A stretch of 64,000 nt of DNA from JAGVPT01 sp964439265 (lineage in GTDB: Bacteria; Bacteroidota; Ignavibacteria; UBA10030; UBA8401). Below are positions 33,244 through 41,753 of this stretch, in pieces. The position numbers were made by a program, and so were the translations under genes. Numbering within the stretch: position 1 is the first letter of the stretch; each line of letters begins with the position of its first letter. The notes below the pieces were generated by a model, which saw only the letters and a program-made list of their open reading frames with translations, ran no database searches and was not told the DNA's origin. The DNA lies in NCBI GenBank assembly GCA_964439265.1, contig CAYTOA010000001.1, forward strand, positions 62,001 through 126,000, in the 5' to 3' direction.

Positions 33244-35534
33244 TTCGGGGAAGAAGCTGCCGCATTCTTAACTGCAAAAGGGAGATAGATCTCAACTGCA
33301 GCCGGCAACGTATCGCCGGTAAAATTCCCTTCGAAGTGCATAACGGCGCTGGTCTCGCCCGTGAACGAAACGGAGCATGAAATCTTGCCAAAGCTTGTCG
33401 GCACATTTTTCAACTTCACGTTTTTACCCTTTTGCACCAATCTACTGTTATTCCCCTTGAACAGCGAGAGTACATCGTTGTCTTCTTTGACCATGCAGCT
33501 GCGGAGGAAGAGAATGATCTCCGCTGCCGCCCACCCATGATGACCGTCTCCCATCGTCCCTCCTCCTGTGCTCGGGTGGATGGCTTCAGGGAGCGAATAG
33601 GGAGGAACTGTCTGTCGAAAGATCGTCTCTGCGACGTTCCACGCTTTGCCTGTCTCCCCCATGATAAGAAAGGAATGTGCGATCTGGAGAGTGAGATATG
33701 GATTATACCCCGAATGGACGAATGGGTGGAAAAAACCTTTTTCGTCGACGTACTCCGATTCAAGTCTTCGAAGCGTGTTGGAGAGATGGTGAAGCCGATC
33801 GTCGAACAGTTCAAGCGGATAGATGCTCGAGATAGAGCCGATAGCGCTCTCGTCGAAGCTGCGATGCTGCGTTGCCGGAATAAGTTTTTCGCCGGTTCGG
33901 CGCTCGACCTCGTCGAGCGATCGCGCAATATCCGCTTCAAAGGCCTGAACCTCCTGCTCGAATATTTGCTCATCGGCTTTCAGGCCGAGTATTGCAGCAA
34001 CGCGGGCCGTTGACTTGAGTCCTGCGAGAGACCAAAATGTGTCCCAGTAGTACTGGTCGACCGTTCCGAGGTGTTCCGCGCTGAGGCTCGGAGGCATTAA
34101 TCCGTTGTCGGACAGTTTTCTTTTTCGAGCGATCCACAAGGCGGCGCGTCTGAGATTGGGATACCAGTTCTTCAGCCAAAGGTGCTGCCTGTTGAGCAGA
34201 AAGTGCTGATGCACCGTCCAGAGAACCGCTCCGTTGGAGTCCCATTCCCCGTCGGGACCGCGGAAGAATCCGTCTGTCGTCAACCGCTCCGGAAAGGCAT
34301 CGATCACTTGCCGCGACCGTTTATCAAACCCGAGCATGTCGAGTGCCCTGATCATCGGCGCTGCATCTCTGTACCAAAAATGATGGTAGAGGAACGGGCC
34401 CGGCGAGATAAAATCGCCGTCGTTCAACTCGAGGAGGGCAAGGCGGCTCGCCTCGAAGATTGCCTGTATTTTATTGTCGGCGAATTCAAATTCTGCTCCG
34501 GCGAGGAGTTCCTTTTCCCATTTGGTCTGCTGGTCGGATTTCCGTTTCTCGAATGACACTCTCCACGTTTGTTTTGTGCCCCGGCGCCGGATCGCCGGTT
34601 CTCCCTCGAGTGCGATGCTGTAGTGAACTGATTTTTCCTCACCGGGAGCCAGTTCAAAGTTGAACGCCGCTACGGCGTGGGCAAGCCCGCGGTCGCAGGA
34701 AGACGAGGTCTGTGACTTGTCGTTGAACAGACTCAGCGCCCGATGTTCGAGAGTACGCGCAAGGTCGCCGTTCTTCAACGAGGAGCAGAAAACTTTGTCG
34801 GGGGTTTCTGCAAAGACGACACCGGTCGCTTTGTTCACGTGGGCAATACGCGGCATCCTGAACTCGATGGAAGAAACAGGGGCGACGCCCTCCGGGTTAA
34901 AGGGACGGATGGCGACGCAGATAGCTCCGGTTTTTTTCTTGCCGCTGTTGTTTGTCACCGAGGTTTTGGAGAATAATACATCGAATGCATGATTCGTCGG
35001 TGCCGCAAAATGCTCGAGGGTCAGCGCGACGCCGTCCACTGTGAATCGGGTTGTTAGGCACGGAAACATTGTTTCGATCGTCTGTGTCCCGCCGGCGGAT
35101 AACGAGGGAAAAAAGACCCGGTCGTCTACGACGAGCCAGGTATCGATAGACCATTCCCGTGGAAGCGGTGTGGCAAGTCCGCATGGGTCGACGATCGCTT
35201 CGTGACTTCCGTTCGGCGTCCCTACCATGGTCCAATTGCGGTGGGTGACATTGATGAGGAGCGGATTCTGCGACCGAGGAATGTAACTAGCGCTCTTTGG
35301 GTCGAGCTGCTTGTGCACCCAGAAAGGAAAGAGCCAGTCCCGCTGCATTTGCAGGACAGCGAAATTCAATAGCCCTCGGACGATGACTGGCGCGCTGAGG
35401 AGAAAGAGCTCCTTCGGAAAACCCTTCCCATCGACATCGCTGAATTGTCCGGCGATCTGGAATTGCCGGATCGAGCTCTCCGGCAGCTGGAGACGCCGAA
35501 GCGCCTGTTCGAGTATGTAGGAATTGAGGTTCAT
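33159..35534 (-). CDS. Six-hairpin glycosidase (amylo-glucosidase/GH15/GH63-like)
   Basis: 791 residues. The N-terminal 360 residues are a beta-sandwich (DTWLVVDDRVFFPSLSAGG; TRFTVDGVALTLEHFAAP). An (alpha/alpha)6 barrel follows, with landmarks YHHFWYRDAAPMIRALDMLG, DGEWDSNGAVLWTV and SGYNPYLTLQIAHSF. It ends in another beta part. Acidic residues in WYRDAAP and GEWDSNG are likely catalytic. It lacks a signal peptide, so it should act in the cytoplasm on a glucan, oligosaccharide or glycoside. The 3' overlap with the convergent HAD gene is unusual and may link their expression through antisense contact. Confidence 0.8.
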   Translation of the reverse strand: MNLNSYILEQALRRLQLPESSIRQFQIAGQFSDVDGKGFPKELFLLSAPVIVRGLLNFAVLQMQRDWLFPFWVHKQLDPKSASYIPRSQNPLLINVTHRNWTMVGTPNGSHEAIVDPCGLATPLPREWSIDTWLVVDDRVFFPSLSAGGTQTIETMFPCLTTRFTVDGVALTLEHFAAPTNHAFDVLFSKTSVTNNSGKKKTGAICVAIRPFNPEGVAPVSSIEFRMPRIAHVNKATGVVFAETPDKVFCSSLKNGDLARTLEHRALSLFNDKSQTSSSCDRGLAHAVAAFNFELAPGEEKSVHYSIALEGEPAIRRRGTKQTWRVSFEKRKSDQQTKWEKELLAGAEFEFADNKIQAIFEASRLALLELNDGDFISPGPFLYHHFWYRDAAPMIRALDMLGFDKRSRQVIDAFPERLTTDGFFRGPDGEWDSNGAVLWTVHQHFLLNRQHLWLKNWYPNLRRAALWIARKRKLSDNGLMPPSLSAEHLGTVDQYYWDTFWSLAGLKSTARVAAILGLKADEQIFEQEVQAFEADIARSLDEVERRTGEKLIPATQHRSFDESAIGSISSIYPLELFDDRLHHLSNTLRRLESEYVDEKGFFHPFVHSGYNPYLTLQIAHSFLIMGETGKAWNVAETIFRQTVPPYSLPEAIHPSTGGGTMGDGHHGWAAAEIILFLRSCMVKEDNDVLSLFKGNNSRLVQKGKNVKLKNVPTSFGKISCSVSFTGETSAVMHFEGNFTGDTLPAAVEIYLPFAVKNAAASSPNHISAKTVDDATSLLRCSPKVRTLFLKI

Positions 35535-35741
35535 TCGATGTCGTAGGCCGGTATCCAGTCAAAGCGTGCTTGTAAATATAGGCTCAGTTTGTCCCTGATT
35601 CAAGTAGCGCCGGCGTATATCGGGGCCTATCCTGAAGATTTAACAATTCGGTAAAGTAGAACTAATATCGGGCTAATCGGGAGATTGTATTATGAAGCAT
35701 AATTAAATCGGCTCGTTGTCGAACATTATGCAGGAGGAGTC

Positions 35742-35930
35742 ATGATACTTCGAAAGAACCAAATGGAACAACCGTTCATGTTCTGGCTCATCCGCGAACT
35801 CTTCGCTACCGAACGCGGGTCTGCTGAAGAAATGGAACCAATAAGCAACCGCGAATTCTACACATGGATGAGCGTGCTTTTCGCTGCATTGCTCGTCTAC
35901 GGAGCCATCTTCAAGTATTTTGCCGCCTGA
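35742..35930 (+). CDS. Small single-helix membrane protein, unknown
   Basis: 62 residues with a near-perfect AGGAGG at 35732-35737, five bases from the ATG. A charged N-terminal half (NQMEQPFMFWLIRELFATERG) is followed by one membrane helix (WMSVLFAALLVYGAIFKYF) at the C-terminus. It is not a shadow of a longer frame and lies in its own intergenic space. Function unknown; it could modulate a membrane protein. Confidence 0.6.
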   Translation: MILRKNQMEQPFMFWLIRELFATERGSAEEMEPISNREFYTWMSVLFAALLVYGAIFKYFAA

Positions 35931-36066
35931 CGATCCCCTTTTTCATCATTTAAACCTTGCCTCATCGTGGCGTGTCCTATAACTATGCCGTGACAGTGGC
36001 CGATTGTAGGATATTTGCCGCGCCCTTTGGGTTCTTTGCGAAGTCATCTCCCAAATTCAGTTTATT

Positions 36067-36178
36067 TGCATCCTCGTCAGGAGCGATGCAGTTGTTTTTG
36101 TCCGGATGGGAAGGAGGGTTGGGTCGAAGGGACGGACTAAAGCCAATCGTATTAAATATACGGTTGGCTTTTTTGTTT
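36067..36178 (+). ncRNA. Candidate structured small RNA ending in an intrinsic terminator
   Basis: Within the 458-bp gap 35931-36388. A hairpin TGCATC...GATGCA (36067-36090, with an inner CTC/GAG) is followed by GTCCG (36100-36104) pairing with CGGAC (36133-36137) around a G-rich segment. A perfect-register terminator comes last. No convincing ORF spans it. It could be the 3' untranslated end of the small membrane protein gene (35742) rather than a separate RNA. The remaining gap sequence shows nothing. Confidence 0.4.
36139..36178 (+). terminator. Strong intrinsic terminator
   Basis: AAAGCCAATCGTAT (36139-36152) pairs along 14 positions, with one G-T pair, with ATACGGTTGGCTTT (36158-36171), and TTT follows before a GTTTTG. 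It ends whatever transcript crosses 35742-36138. Confidence 0.85.
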
Positions 36179-36388
36179 TGCAATTGTCGGACTCTCTTTC
36201 GATTTATTTTGCCACATGTCTTATGAACCCCGACCCCCATCAAAATTTCTAACATTCAAAAACATCTCTCCTCGAAATTAATTCCTGCTTGATTATTTGC
36301 AAGTCAACTCCTACTTTTACAAAGGAAAAGAATAATATTTGCAGACTCTAATTCGCTGAACTTTTATCATCTTCGCGAGAGATGTGGA

Positions 36389-36964
36389 ATGAAAGTCGGC
36401 AAAACCTTATACGTGACAAATAGAAAGCAATGGCGGTCGTGGCTGTCGTCGCATCATAAGTCGAAGGCCGATATCTGGCTTATTTATTACAGGAAGAAAA
36501 GCGGGAAGCGGCGCATACCGTACGGCGATGCCGTCGAAGAGGCGCTCTGCTACGGATGGATCGACAGTGTTGCCAAGCCGCGCGACAACCAAAGCTGGGT
36601 GCAAAGGTTCACGCCGCGGAGGGAAAAAAGCCATCTTTCAGAAACGAACAAAGAACGCGTGCGCAGACTTATGAAGGCGGGGAAGATGACGCGCTTCGGT
36701 CTTGAAAGAATTCGCCACGATCTGGACCAGCGGTCTGCAAAGACACGCAAACTCAAAGATTTTTTACTACCAGCCGATATTATAAAACTTCTTAAATCCG
36801 ACCCTCTTGTCTGGAAAAATTTCGCAAAATTCCCGAAGAGGTATCAGCATGTCCGGGTGGCATGGATCGATGGGTCAAGGAATCGCCCTGATATGTTCGC
36901 CCGGCGGCTCCGATACCTCATGAGGATGACCGCTCAAAATAAAAAATTCGGGATGGTGCAATAA
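36389..36964 (+). CDS. YdeI/OmpD-associated family protein
   Basis: 191 residues. The family pattern is clear: LYVTNRKQWRSWLSSHHK, IWLIYYRKKSGKRRIPYGDAVEEALCYGWIDS (given only as landmark ranges, about 7-24 and 30-60), and WVQRFTPRREKSHLSETNKERV in the next 30 residues. The tail is rich in basic residues. YdeI proteins are linked in enterobacteria to resistance to cationic peptides, but their biochemical role is unknown. The gene stands alone after a terminator. Confidence 0.8.
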   Translation: MKVGKTLYVTNRKQWRSWLSSHHKSKADIWLIYYRKKSGKRRIPYGDAVEEALCYGWIDSVAKPRDNQSWVQRFTPRREKSHLSETNKERVRRLMKAGKMTRFGLERIRHDLDQRSAKTRKLKDFLLPADIIKLLKSDPLVWKNFAKFPKRYQHVRVAWIDGSRNRPDMFARRLRYLMRMTAQNKKFGMVQ

Positions 36965-36991
36965 CTCAGACAGGAAAGAAGATCATTTCCG

Positions 36992-37219
36992 ATGCCGTAT
37001 GCCGCAACAATTGAGAGCAGCAATTGTATCTCCAATATCCGACCCGGAGGGCTCACGTACCAGCCCGCCGCAGAAAAATTGATATACCTGATCAAGAAAT
37101 CTCTCCAGCTGCGGCTTTCCGGCGTCCAGCTTAAGGACGAGTCAGACCCGAGATTATTCACTTCACACAAGAACTTTACGATGCAACTCGGGGAACCCAA
37201 GGGGCGAACTTCTGGTTAA
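36992..37219 (+). CDS. Possible small hypothetical protein (weak)
   Basis: 75 residues in the 368-bp gap 36965-37332. The composition is protein-like, with a helical stretch (AAEKLIYLIKKSLQLRLSG), but there is no recognised family. An AGGAAAG lies too far upstream (about 14 bases). An opposite-strand frame overlaps it. Kept as a possibility only; the rest of the gap shows no other feature. Confidence 0.25.
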   Translation: MPYAATIESSNCISNIRPGGLTYQPAAEKLIYLIKKSLQLRLSGVQLKDESDPRLFTSHKNFTMQLGEPKGRTSG

Positions 37220-37332
37220 TACCAACAGATTTGACTAAATATTGACACCATATGTCTGTTAAACTCAGCAAATTGTTTTGTGTCTATTATGAGTACACTC
37301 CAACAATTCAATAACAAATCTCTGAAAAAGCC

Positions 37333-37668
37333 ATGAAAACATTTTTGAAAATTGCCCTGTTTGTTTTCCTGTTGGCGGCAGCCGTTCCGGCTTCCGCACA
37401 ACTCCATGTCGGAGTTGGAATCAATATTGGTCCGCCCCCGCCACAGAAGGAAGTAGTGGTCGTTCATCCGCCGCGTCCGGGTGTGATTTGGGTCGCCGGC
37501 TATTACAAATGGCATCCGCGCCGTCATCGTTATACTTGGGTCCCCGGACGTTGGATGCGTCCCCCGCGGCCGCACGCTGTCTGGGTTGAAGGGCGCTGGG
37601 AAAGACGTAACAACGAGTGGGTGTATTACCAAGGCCGATGGGAGAGCCGGCCGACCCGAGATCGCTGA
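37333..37668 (+). CDS. YXWGXW repeat-like secreted protein
   Basis: 111 residues with a signal peptide (KIALFVFLLAAAVPASA). A short proline-rich stretch (GPPPPQKEVVVVHPP) is followed by three repeats of the W-V-x-G-x-W type: WVAGYYKW, WVPGRW and WVEGRW, plus YYQGRW. The chain is very basic (HPRRHRYTW). Proteins with these repeats are usually found in the cell envelope and have no established function. It is likely monocistronic; a GC-rich hairpin lies shortly after the stop. Confidence 0.8.
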   Translation: MKTFLKIALFVFLLAAAVPASAQLHVGVGINIGPPPPQKEVVVVHPPRPGVIWVAGYYKWHPRRHRYTWVPGRWMRPPRPHAVWVEGRWERRNNEWVYYQGRWESRPTRDR

Positions 37669-37702
37669 GAGCCCGCATTCCGCCTTCCCTGACGATTCGC
37701 AT

Positions 37703-37724
37703 CCCCCTCCTTTTTGGGAGGGGG
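37703..37724 (+). terminator. GC-rich hairpin after the YXWGXW gene
   Basis: CCCCCTCC (37703-37710) pairs with GGAGGGGG (37717-37724) around a T-rich loop. A T-tract is lacking, so termination strength is uncertain. Confidence 0.45.
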
Positions 37725-37928
37725 GGTGTACTCATTGATTCACTCCTGCGCGTTTAGCATCTGCCTGGGGGACAACATCGTTCTTCATGAAAAGTTGTTG
37801 TAAGAGAATATTTTATGTGATATTTTTCATAATCTTAGAATCAGAACGAGAAGAATTATTGCCGTAATTCGACCGCCCCATTAGAATTAGTTTCTCTCAT
37901 TTACATTGCCTCGTCGCGAAAGGATGTT

Positions 37929-38675
37929 ATGAAAAAGACAATTCTTGTATGTGCATTGCTGCTTTGTGCGCTTCCCCTCTTTGGGCAGCGCTGGGAATGG
38001 CCCGACAATCCGAAAAACCTCACCGTGCTTCCGAAAACGACGACGGGAAAAGAATTGCAAAGAACGATGTTCAGTTTTACGGCCGCGCTTGGTGTGCGGT
38101 GTCCGTATTGTCATGTCGGAGAAGAAGGAAAAGATTTCAGTCAATTTGATTTTGCTTCCGATGCAAAGCCGGAAAAAAATAAAGCCCGCACCATGTTACA
38201 GATGGTGGGCAATATTAATACAGTCTATTTGTCCCAATTTCACGTCGATAGTTCGTCTGCCCTGAGGGTCTCATGCGTCACCTGCCACCGCGGCAATGCG
38301 GTTCCTATTCTCCTGGAGGATAAGCTGAAGAGAACGTTCGACCGCTTCGGGATCGACTCGACGATCAAGCAATACCATGCTTTGCGAGACCAATTCTACG
38401 GGGGATTCACGTACAATTTCAAAGAAGGAACGTTGGTTCGCCTGGCGGAACTCATTTCGGACGACACAGCGAAAGCCTCTGCTGCAATCCAGGTTTTGAA
38501 ATTGAACATCGAACTCTATCCTGCATCCGCATTTTCATACGCACGGCTTGCCGGCATCTACGAAAGTGAAGGCAATACTACAGGGGCAATTGAGAACTAT
38601 GAGCAGGCTCTTAAAATTGATCCGAACAACAGAATGGCAAAAGGGAGGCTGGAGAAACTTAAAAGTAAGAAATAG
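37929..38675 (+). CDS. Dihaem cytochrome c (reaction-centre cytochrome subunit type) fused to TPRs
   Basis: 248 residues with a signal peptide (ILVCALLLCALPLFGQ). Two c-type haem sites are present: CPYCH at 58-62 and CVTCH at 116-120. The wording around them (FTAALGVRCPYCHVGEEGKDF...; ARTMLQMVGNIN) is that of the photosynthetic reaction-centre cytochrome family, which is also common in non-phototrophs. The last 80 residues form TPRs (AIQVLKLNIELYPASAFSY; AIENYEQALKIDPNN). It probably carries electrons in the periplasm while bound to a partner through the TPRs. No other photosynthesis gene is present. Confidence 0.85.
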   Translation: MKKTILVCALLLCALPLFGQRWEWPDNPKNLTVLPKTTTGKELQRTMFSFTAALGVRCPYCHVGEEGKDFSQFDFASDAKPEKNKARTMLQMVGNINTVYLSQFHVDSSSALRVSCVTCHRGNAVPILLEDKLKRTFDRFGIDSTIKQYHALRDQFYGGFTYNFKEGTLVRLAELISDDTAKASAAIQVLKLNIELYPASAFSYARLAGIYESEGNTTGAIENYEQALKIDPNNRMAKGRLEKLKSKK

Positions 38676-38690
38676 GAATAGCTAAAGATA

Positions 38691-38767
38691 ACTCACGCAA
38701 AGGTGCTAAGTCGCAGAAGCTTATTAAATGAAGATTATTGCGCCTTAGCGTCTTCGCTTGAGGATTA
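38691..38767. repeat. Dispersed palindromic repeat (REP-like), copy 3
   Basis: Left arm CTCACGCAAAGGTGCTAAG (from 38692); the right arm read backwards gives CTCAAGCGAAGACGCTAAGG. It lies directly after the cytochrome gene. It shares CTCACGCAAAG and GGTGCTAAG with the copy at 10403. Confidence 0.7.
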
Positions 38768-38806
38768 ATCATGTCTCAAAATCCCAAGGAACCATAAACT
38801 TACAAC

Positions 38807-40039
38807 TTGTCACAATTTGTGAGCGATCAAACTCCCTCATCCTCCCCGCGTTCCGCCGCTGTCGCGTTCATCTTCATTACCGTTGTTCTGGATGTCCTTG
38901 CATTGGGCATCATAATTCCCGTACTGCCCAAACTCGTCGAGCAGTTCCTTGGCGGCGATACAGCCCGTGCTGCTGAGATGTTCGGATTGTTTGGAACGGT
39001 CTGGGCGCTGATGCAGTTCATTTTTTCTCCGGTGCTTGGTGCCCTCTCGGACCAATACGGCCGACGCCGCGTCATTCTCATCTCCTGCTTCGGTCTCGGC
39101 ATCGATTACATCTTCATGGCGTCAGCCCCGACACTCTGGCTTCTTTTCATCGGCAGGATCATTTCCGGGATTACAGGCGCCAGTTTCACCGCAGCCGGAG
39201 CCTATATTGCGGACGTCACGCCGCCGGAAAAAAGGGCCGCCGGATTCGGAATGATCGGAGCGGCATGGGGGCTGGGATTTGTTCTGGGGCCGGCACTTGG
39301 CGGAGTTCTCGGTGGGATCGATACGCGTTTGCCGTTTTGGGTGGCTGCCGGTCTTACGCTTCTCAACGCGATGTATGGTTTGTTCGTCCTCCCCGAATCG
39401 TTGAGCGCCGAACACCGCGAACGGTTTTCGTGGAAGCGGGCCAATCCTCTTGGTTCACTGAAGTTATTGCGTTCTCATCATGAATTATTCCGGCTTGCGA
39501 CTGTCAACGGATTCTTCTACCTCGCGCATCAGGTCCTTCCGAGTGTCTTTGTCCTCTATGCCAGTTTTCGTTACGGATGGAACGAAGAGATGGTCGGTCT
39601 TACTCTGGCGATCGTAGGAGTCTGCGGTATGGTTGTTCAAGGCGGAGTGGTTAAGCGTGTCGTTGCCGATTTTGGGGAACGGCGCACGCTGCTCGCCGGC
39701 TTGCTGTTCGGCATGGGGGGATTTGCAATTTTTGGTCTGGCTCCGGTTGGAATAATCTTCTGGCTCGGAATTCCAGTTTTCTCAATGATGGGTTTATACG
39801 GACCCTCGTCACAGGGACTCATGACGCGGCATGTTCAGCCGTCACAGCAAGGGCAGCTGCAGGGTGCAAACAACAGCATTATGGGTGTTGCAGGAGTGAT
39901 CGGCCCCGGCATCTTTACGGTAACGTTCGCTTACTTCATCGTGGGTCATAGCGTTCTACTTTCCGGAGCTCCTTTCTTGCTGGCATTGCTGATGTTAATC
40001 GCGGCGTTCGTCCTCGCCTGGAAGGTAAAGGCAGAGTAA
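38807..40039 (+). CDS. MFS drug:H+ antiporter, TetA-like (12 helices)
   Basis: 410 residues with about twelve membrane helices. The antiporter signature between helices 2 and 3 reads GALSDQYGRRRVIL; the motif in helix 5 reads GAAWGLGFVLGPALGG. The family is that of tetracycline-type exporters, but the substrate is unknown. The start is taken as a TTG at 38807; a GTG at 38819 is equally possible, and both are just before the first helix (AFIFITVVLDVLALGIIIP). It stands alone between a repeat and a 301-bp gap. Confidence 0.9.
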   Translation: MSQFVSDQTPSSSPRSAAVAFIFITVVLDVLALGIIIPVLPKLVEQFLGGDTARAAEMFGLFGTVWALMQFIFSPVLGALSDQYGRRRVILISCFGLGIDYIFMASAPTLWLLFIGRIISGITGASFTAAGAYIADVTPPEKRAAGFGMIGAAWGLGFVLGPALGGVLGGIDTRLPFWVAAGLTLLNAMYGLFVLPESLSAEHRERFSWKRANPLGSLKLLRSHHELFRLATVNGFFYLAHQVLPSVFVLYASFRYGWNEEMVGLTLAIVGVCGMVVQGGVVKRVVADFGERRTLLAGLLFGMGGFAIFGLAPVGIIFWLGIPVFSMMGLYGPSSQGLMTRHVQPSQQGQLQGANNSIMGVAGVIGPGIFTVTFAYFIVGHSVLLSGAPFLLALLMLIAAFVLAWKVKAE

Positions 40040-40340
40040 GGAATCGAGAAGAGCAGATTAATTTGAATTGAAGGGAATATGTGCCAGTCATACGAAGAGG
40101 CCGCTTACACTTTAGCTTATTGTGGAGATATTCTCCATTTCTTTCTTGAGGGGATATATACTGTTTAAGAGACCACCGCCTAACTCTCCCTCATCAAAGA
40201 GCGGAAAACGCCGGGGTTTAAGCGTGTTTGAATTCGGGCTTGACTCTCCGATCTGGAACTTATACTTTTCGATTGCCTAATTTTCAAATTCAAAGGCGGA
40301 TATCTTTCAATACGAAACCGACTTTCGATAGCATTGATCG
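40040..40340 (+). promoter_or_regulatory. Intergenic region with candidate promoter for the ICMT-modAB group
   Basis: TTGACT at 40240-40245, a 17-bp spacer and TACTTT at 40263-40268 resemble a sigma-70 promoter some 70 bp before the methyltransferase start. A perfect short dyad TGGAGA-TAT-TCTCCA lies at 40123-40137. No gene is evident. Confidence 0.4.
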
Positions 40341-40910
40341 ATGCTCACCAGGTACCAACTTGCGACAATATGTTTCTGGCTTATCTCTGAAACCTACTGG
40401 GGGATTAATTCCAGAGGAAACAAGGAAACCATTCATCAGCAAAGAACTTTCGTTCGTTTGTTTGCGGTGATGTCGATCTATCTGGCTTTTGCACTCATCT
40501 ATGTTCCATATTTTTCGATAGGGATTCTTGCGGTCCGCTTGGTCCCTCAAAATGATTTGTTTGGCGTCGTTGGAACCGTATTATGCGGCTCAGGAATTTC
40601 CTTTTCCATCTGGTCGCGGCGTGCATTGGGGAAGAATTGGAGCGGGCCGGTTACTCTGAAGAAGGATCATGACCTTGTCCGGATAGGTCCATATGCGATC
40701 GTTAGGCATCCGATCTATTTCGGCTCGCTAATTTCGCTTTCCGGTTCAGCAATAACAACTGCCGAGGTACGGGGTTTTGTTGGAGCGCTTTTAGTTTTCA
40801 CCACGCTGCTGAAAAAGATAGAGGAAGAAGAATCCCTCTTGGGAAGGCACTTCAATGAGTACGCCGACTACCGTGTGCATGTGAGGAAGATCATTCCATT
40901 TATCTATTGA
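40341..40910 (+). CDS. Isoprenylcysteine carboxyl methyltransferase (ICMT)-family membrane protein
   Basis: 189 residues with about five membrane helices. The C-terminal half carries the family signature: GPYAIVRHPIYFGSL and later EEESLLGRHFNEYADYRVHVRKIIP, which form the SAM pocket. Bacterial relatives methylate lipids or isoprenoid-linked acids; the actual substrate is unknown. The stop lies three bases before the modA start, so they are co-transcribed, though a link to molybdate transport is not obvious. Confidence 0.85.
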   Translation: MLTRYQLATICFWLISETYWGINSRGNKETIHQQRTFVRLFAVMSIYLAFALIYVPYFSIGILAVRLVPQNDLFGVVGTVLCGSGISFSIWSRRALGKNWSGPVTLKKDHDLVRIGPYAIVRHPIYFGSLISLSGSAITTAEVRGFVGALLVFTTLLKKIEEEESLLGRHFNEYADYRVHVRKIIPFIY

Positions 40911-40913
40911 AGG

Positions 40914-41726
40914 GTGAAGAGTTTGCTCAAAAGCGTCGCTTGGATCGGTTTGGTCTTGCTGTTGGCGATCTCATTCCAATTTGCTGCGGCAGCACAGATC
41001 TCGAACACGAGAGAACTTACTGTCTTTGCGGCGGCATCCCTTAACGGAGCATTCAGCGCGATAGCCGGGGAGTTTGAGCGGTCAAATCCGAAAGTAAAGA
41101 TTATTCTTAACTTCGGCGGATCGCAGCAATTGGTCCAACAGATCAACCAAGGAGCCCCCGTCGATCTTCTGGCTTCGGCAAATATGAAACAAATGTTCGA
41201 AGCGATGAAGTCCGGGAGAATCGACAATGCATCGGTTGTCATGTTTGCGCGCAACAGGCTTGTCGTTGTTTATCCGAAGGAAAACGCTGCAGGAATTCGA
41301 TCGTTGCAGGATCTGGGCAAGGCGAGTCTCAAGATTGTCCTTGCAGACAAAGCGGTTCCTGCTGGACAATATAGCCTGGATTTTCTGGCAAAATGCGATC
41401 GAAGTGCAGCGTTCGATTTTTCGTTTGCGAAAAGGGTGCTGAATAACGTCGTCTCGTATGAAGAGAACGTGAAAACCGTTCTCAGTAAGATTATCCTGGA
41501 CGAGGCTGACGCTGGAATAGTTTACTCTTCCGATATTTCTGCAAGTGTGTCGGAACGTACGGGAGTCATTGAGATACCGGACAGCCTGAACGTCATCGCC
41601 GAGTATCCGATGGCGATTGCCCGCGATACGTCATCGCGCAAAGACGCCGACAAATTCTATAAATATGTATTATCCGACGAGGGGCGTAAGATACTTACGC
41701 AATTCGGATTTATCCTTCCCAAATAA
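40914..41726 (+). CDS. modA: Molybdate ABC transporter, substrate-binding protein
   Basis: 270 residues from a GTG at 40914, with a signal peptide (GLVLLLAISFQFAAAAQ). The ModA pattern is clear: LTVFAAASLNGAF, LNFGGSQQLVQQINQGAP and DLLASANMKQM, with later PAGQYS and a conserved DEADAGIVYSSD. It binds molybdate or tungstate in the periplasm and passes it to ModB. The permease gene follows at once. Molybdenum would serve cofactor-dependent oxidoreductases not encoded in this window. Confidence 0.93.
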   Translation: MKSLLKSVAWIGLVLLLAISFQFAAAAQISNTRELTVFAAASLNGAFSAIAGEFERSNPKVKIILNFGGSQQLVQQINQGAPVDLLASANMKQMFEAMKSGRIDNASVVMFARNRLVVVYPKENAAGIRSLQDLGKASLKIVLADKAVPAGQYSLDFLAKCDRSAAFDFSFAKRVLNNVVSYEENVKTVLSKIILDEADAGIVYSSDISASVSERTGVIEIPDSLNVIAEYPMAIARDTSSRKDADKFYKYVLSDEGRKILTQFGFILPK

Positions 41727-41753
41727 TTGCATGGCCGTCTGGGACTCTTACTA

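Noticed and set aside
35957..36226. An 89-codon plus-strand frame through the terminator at 36139
   Set aside because: It reads through a very strong intrinsic terminator and has no ribosome site or protein-like pattern; the RNA interpretation is better.
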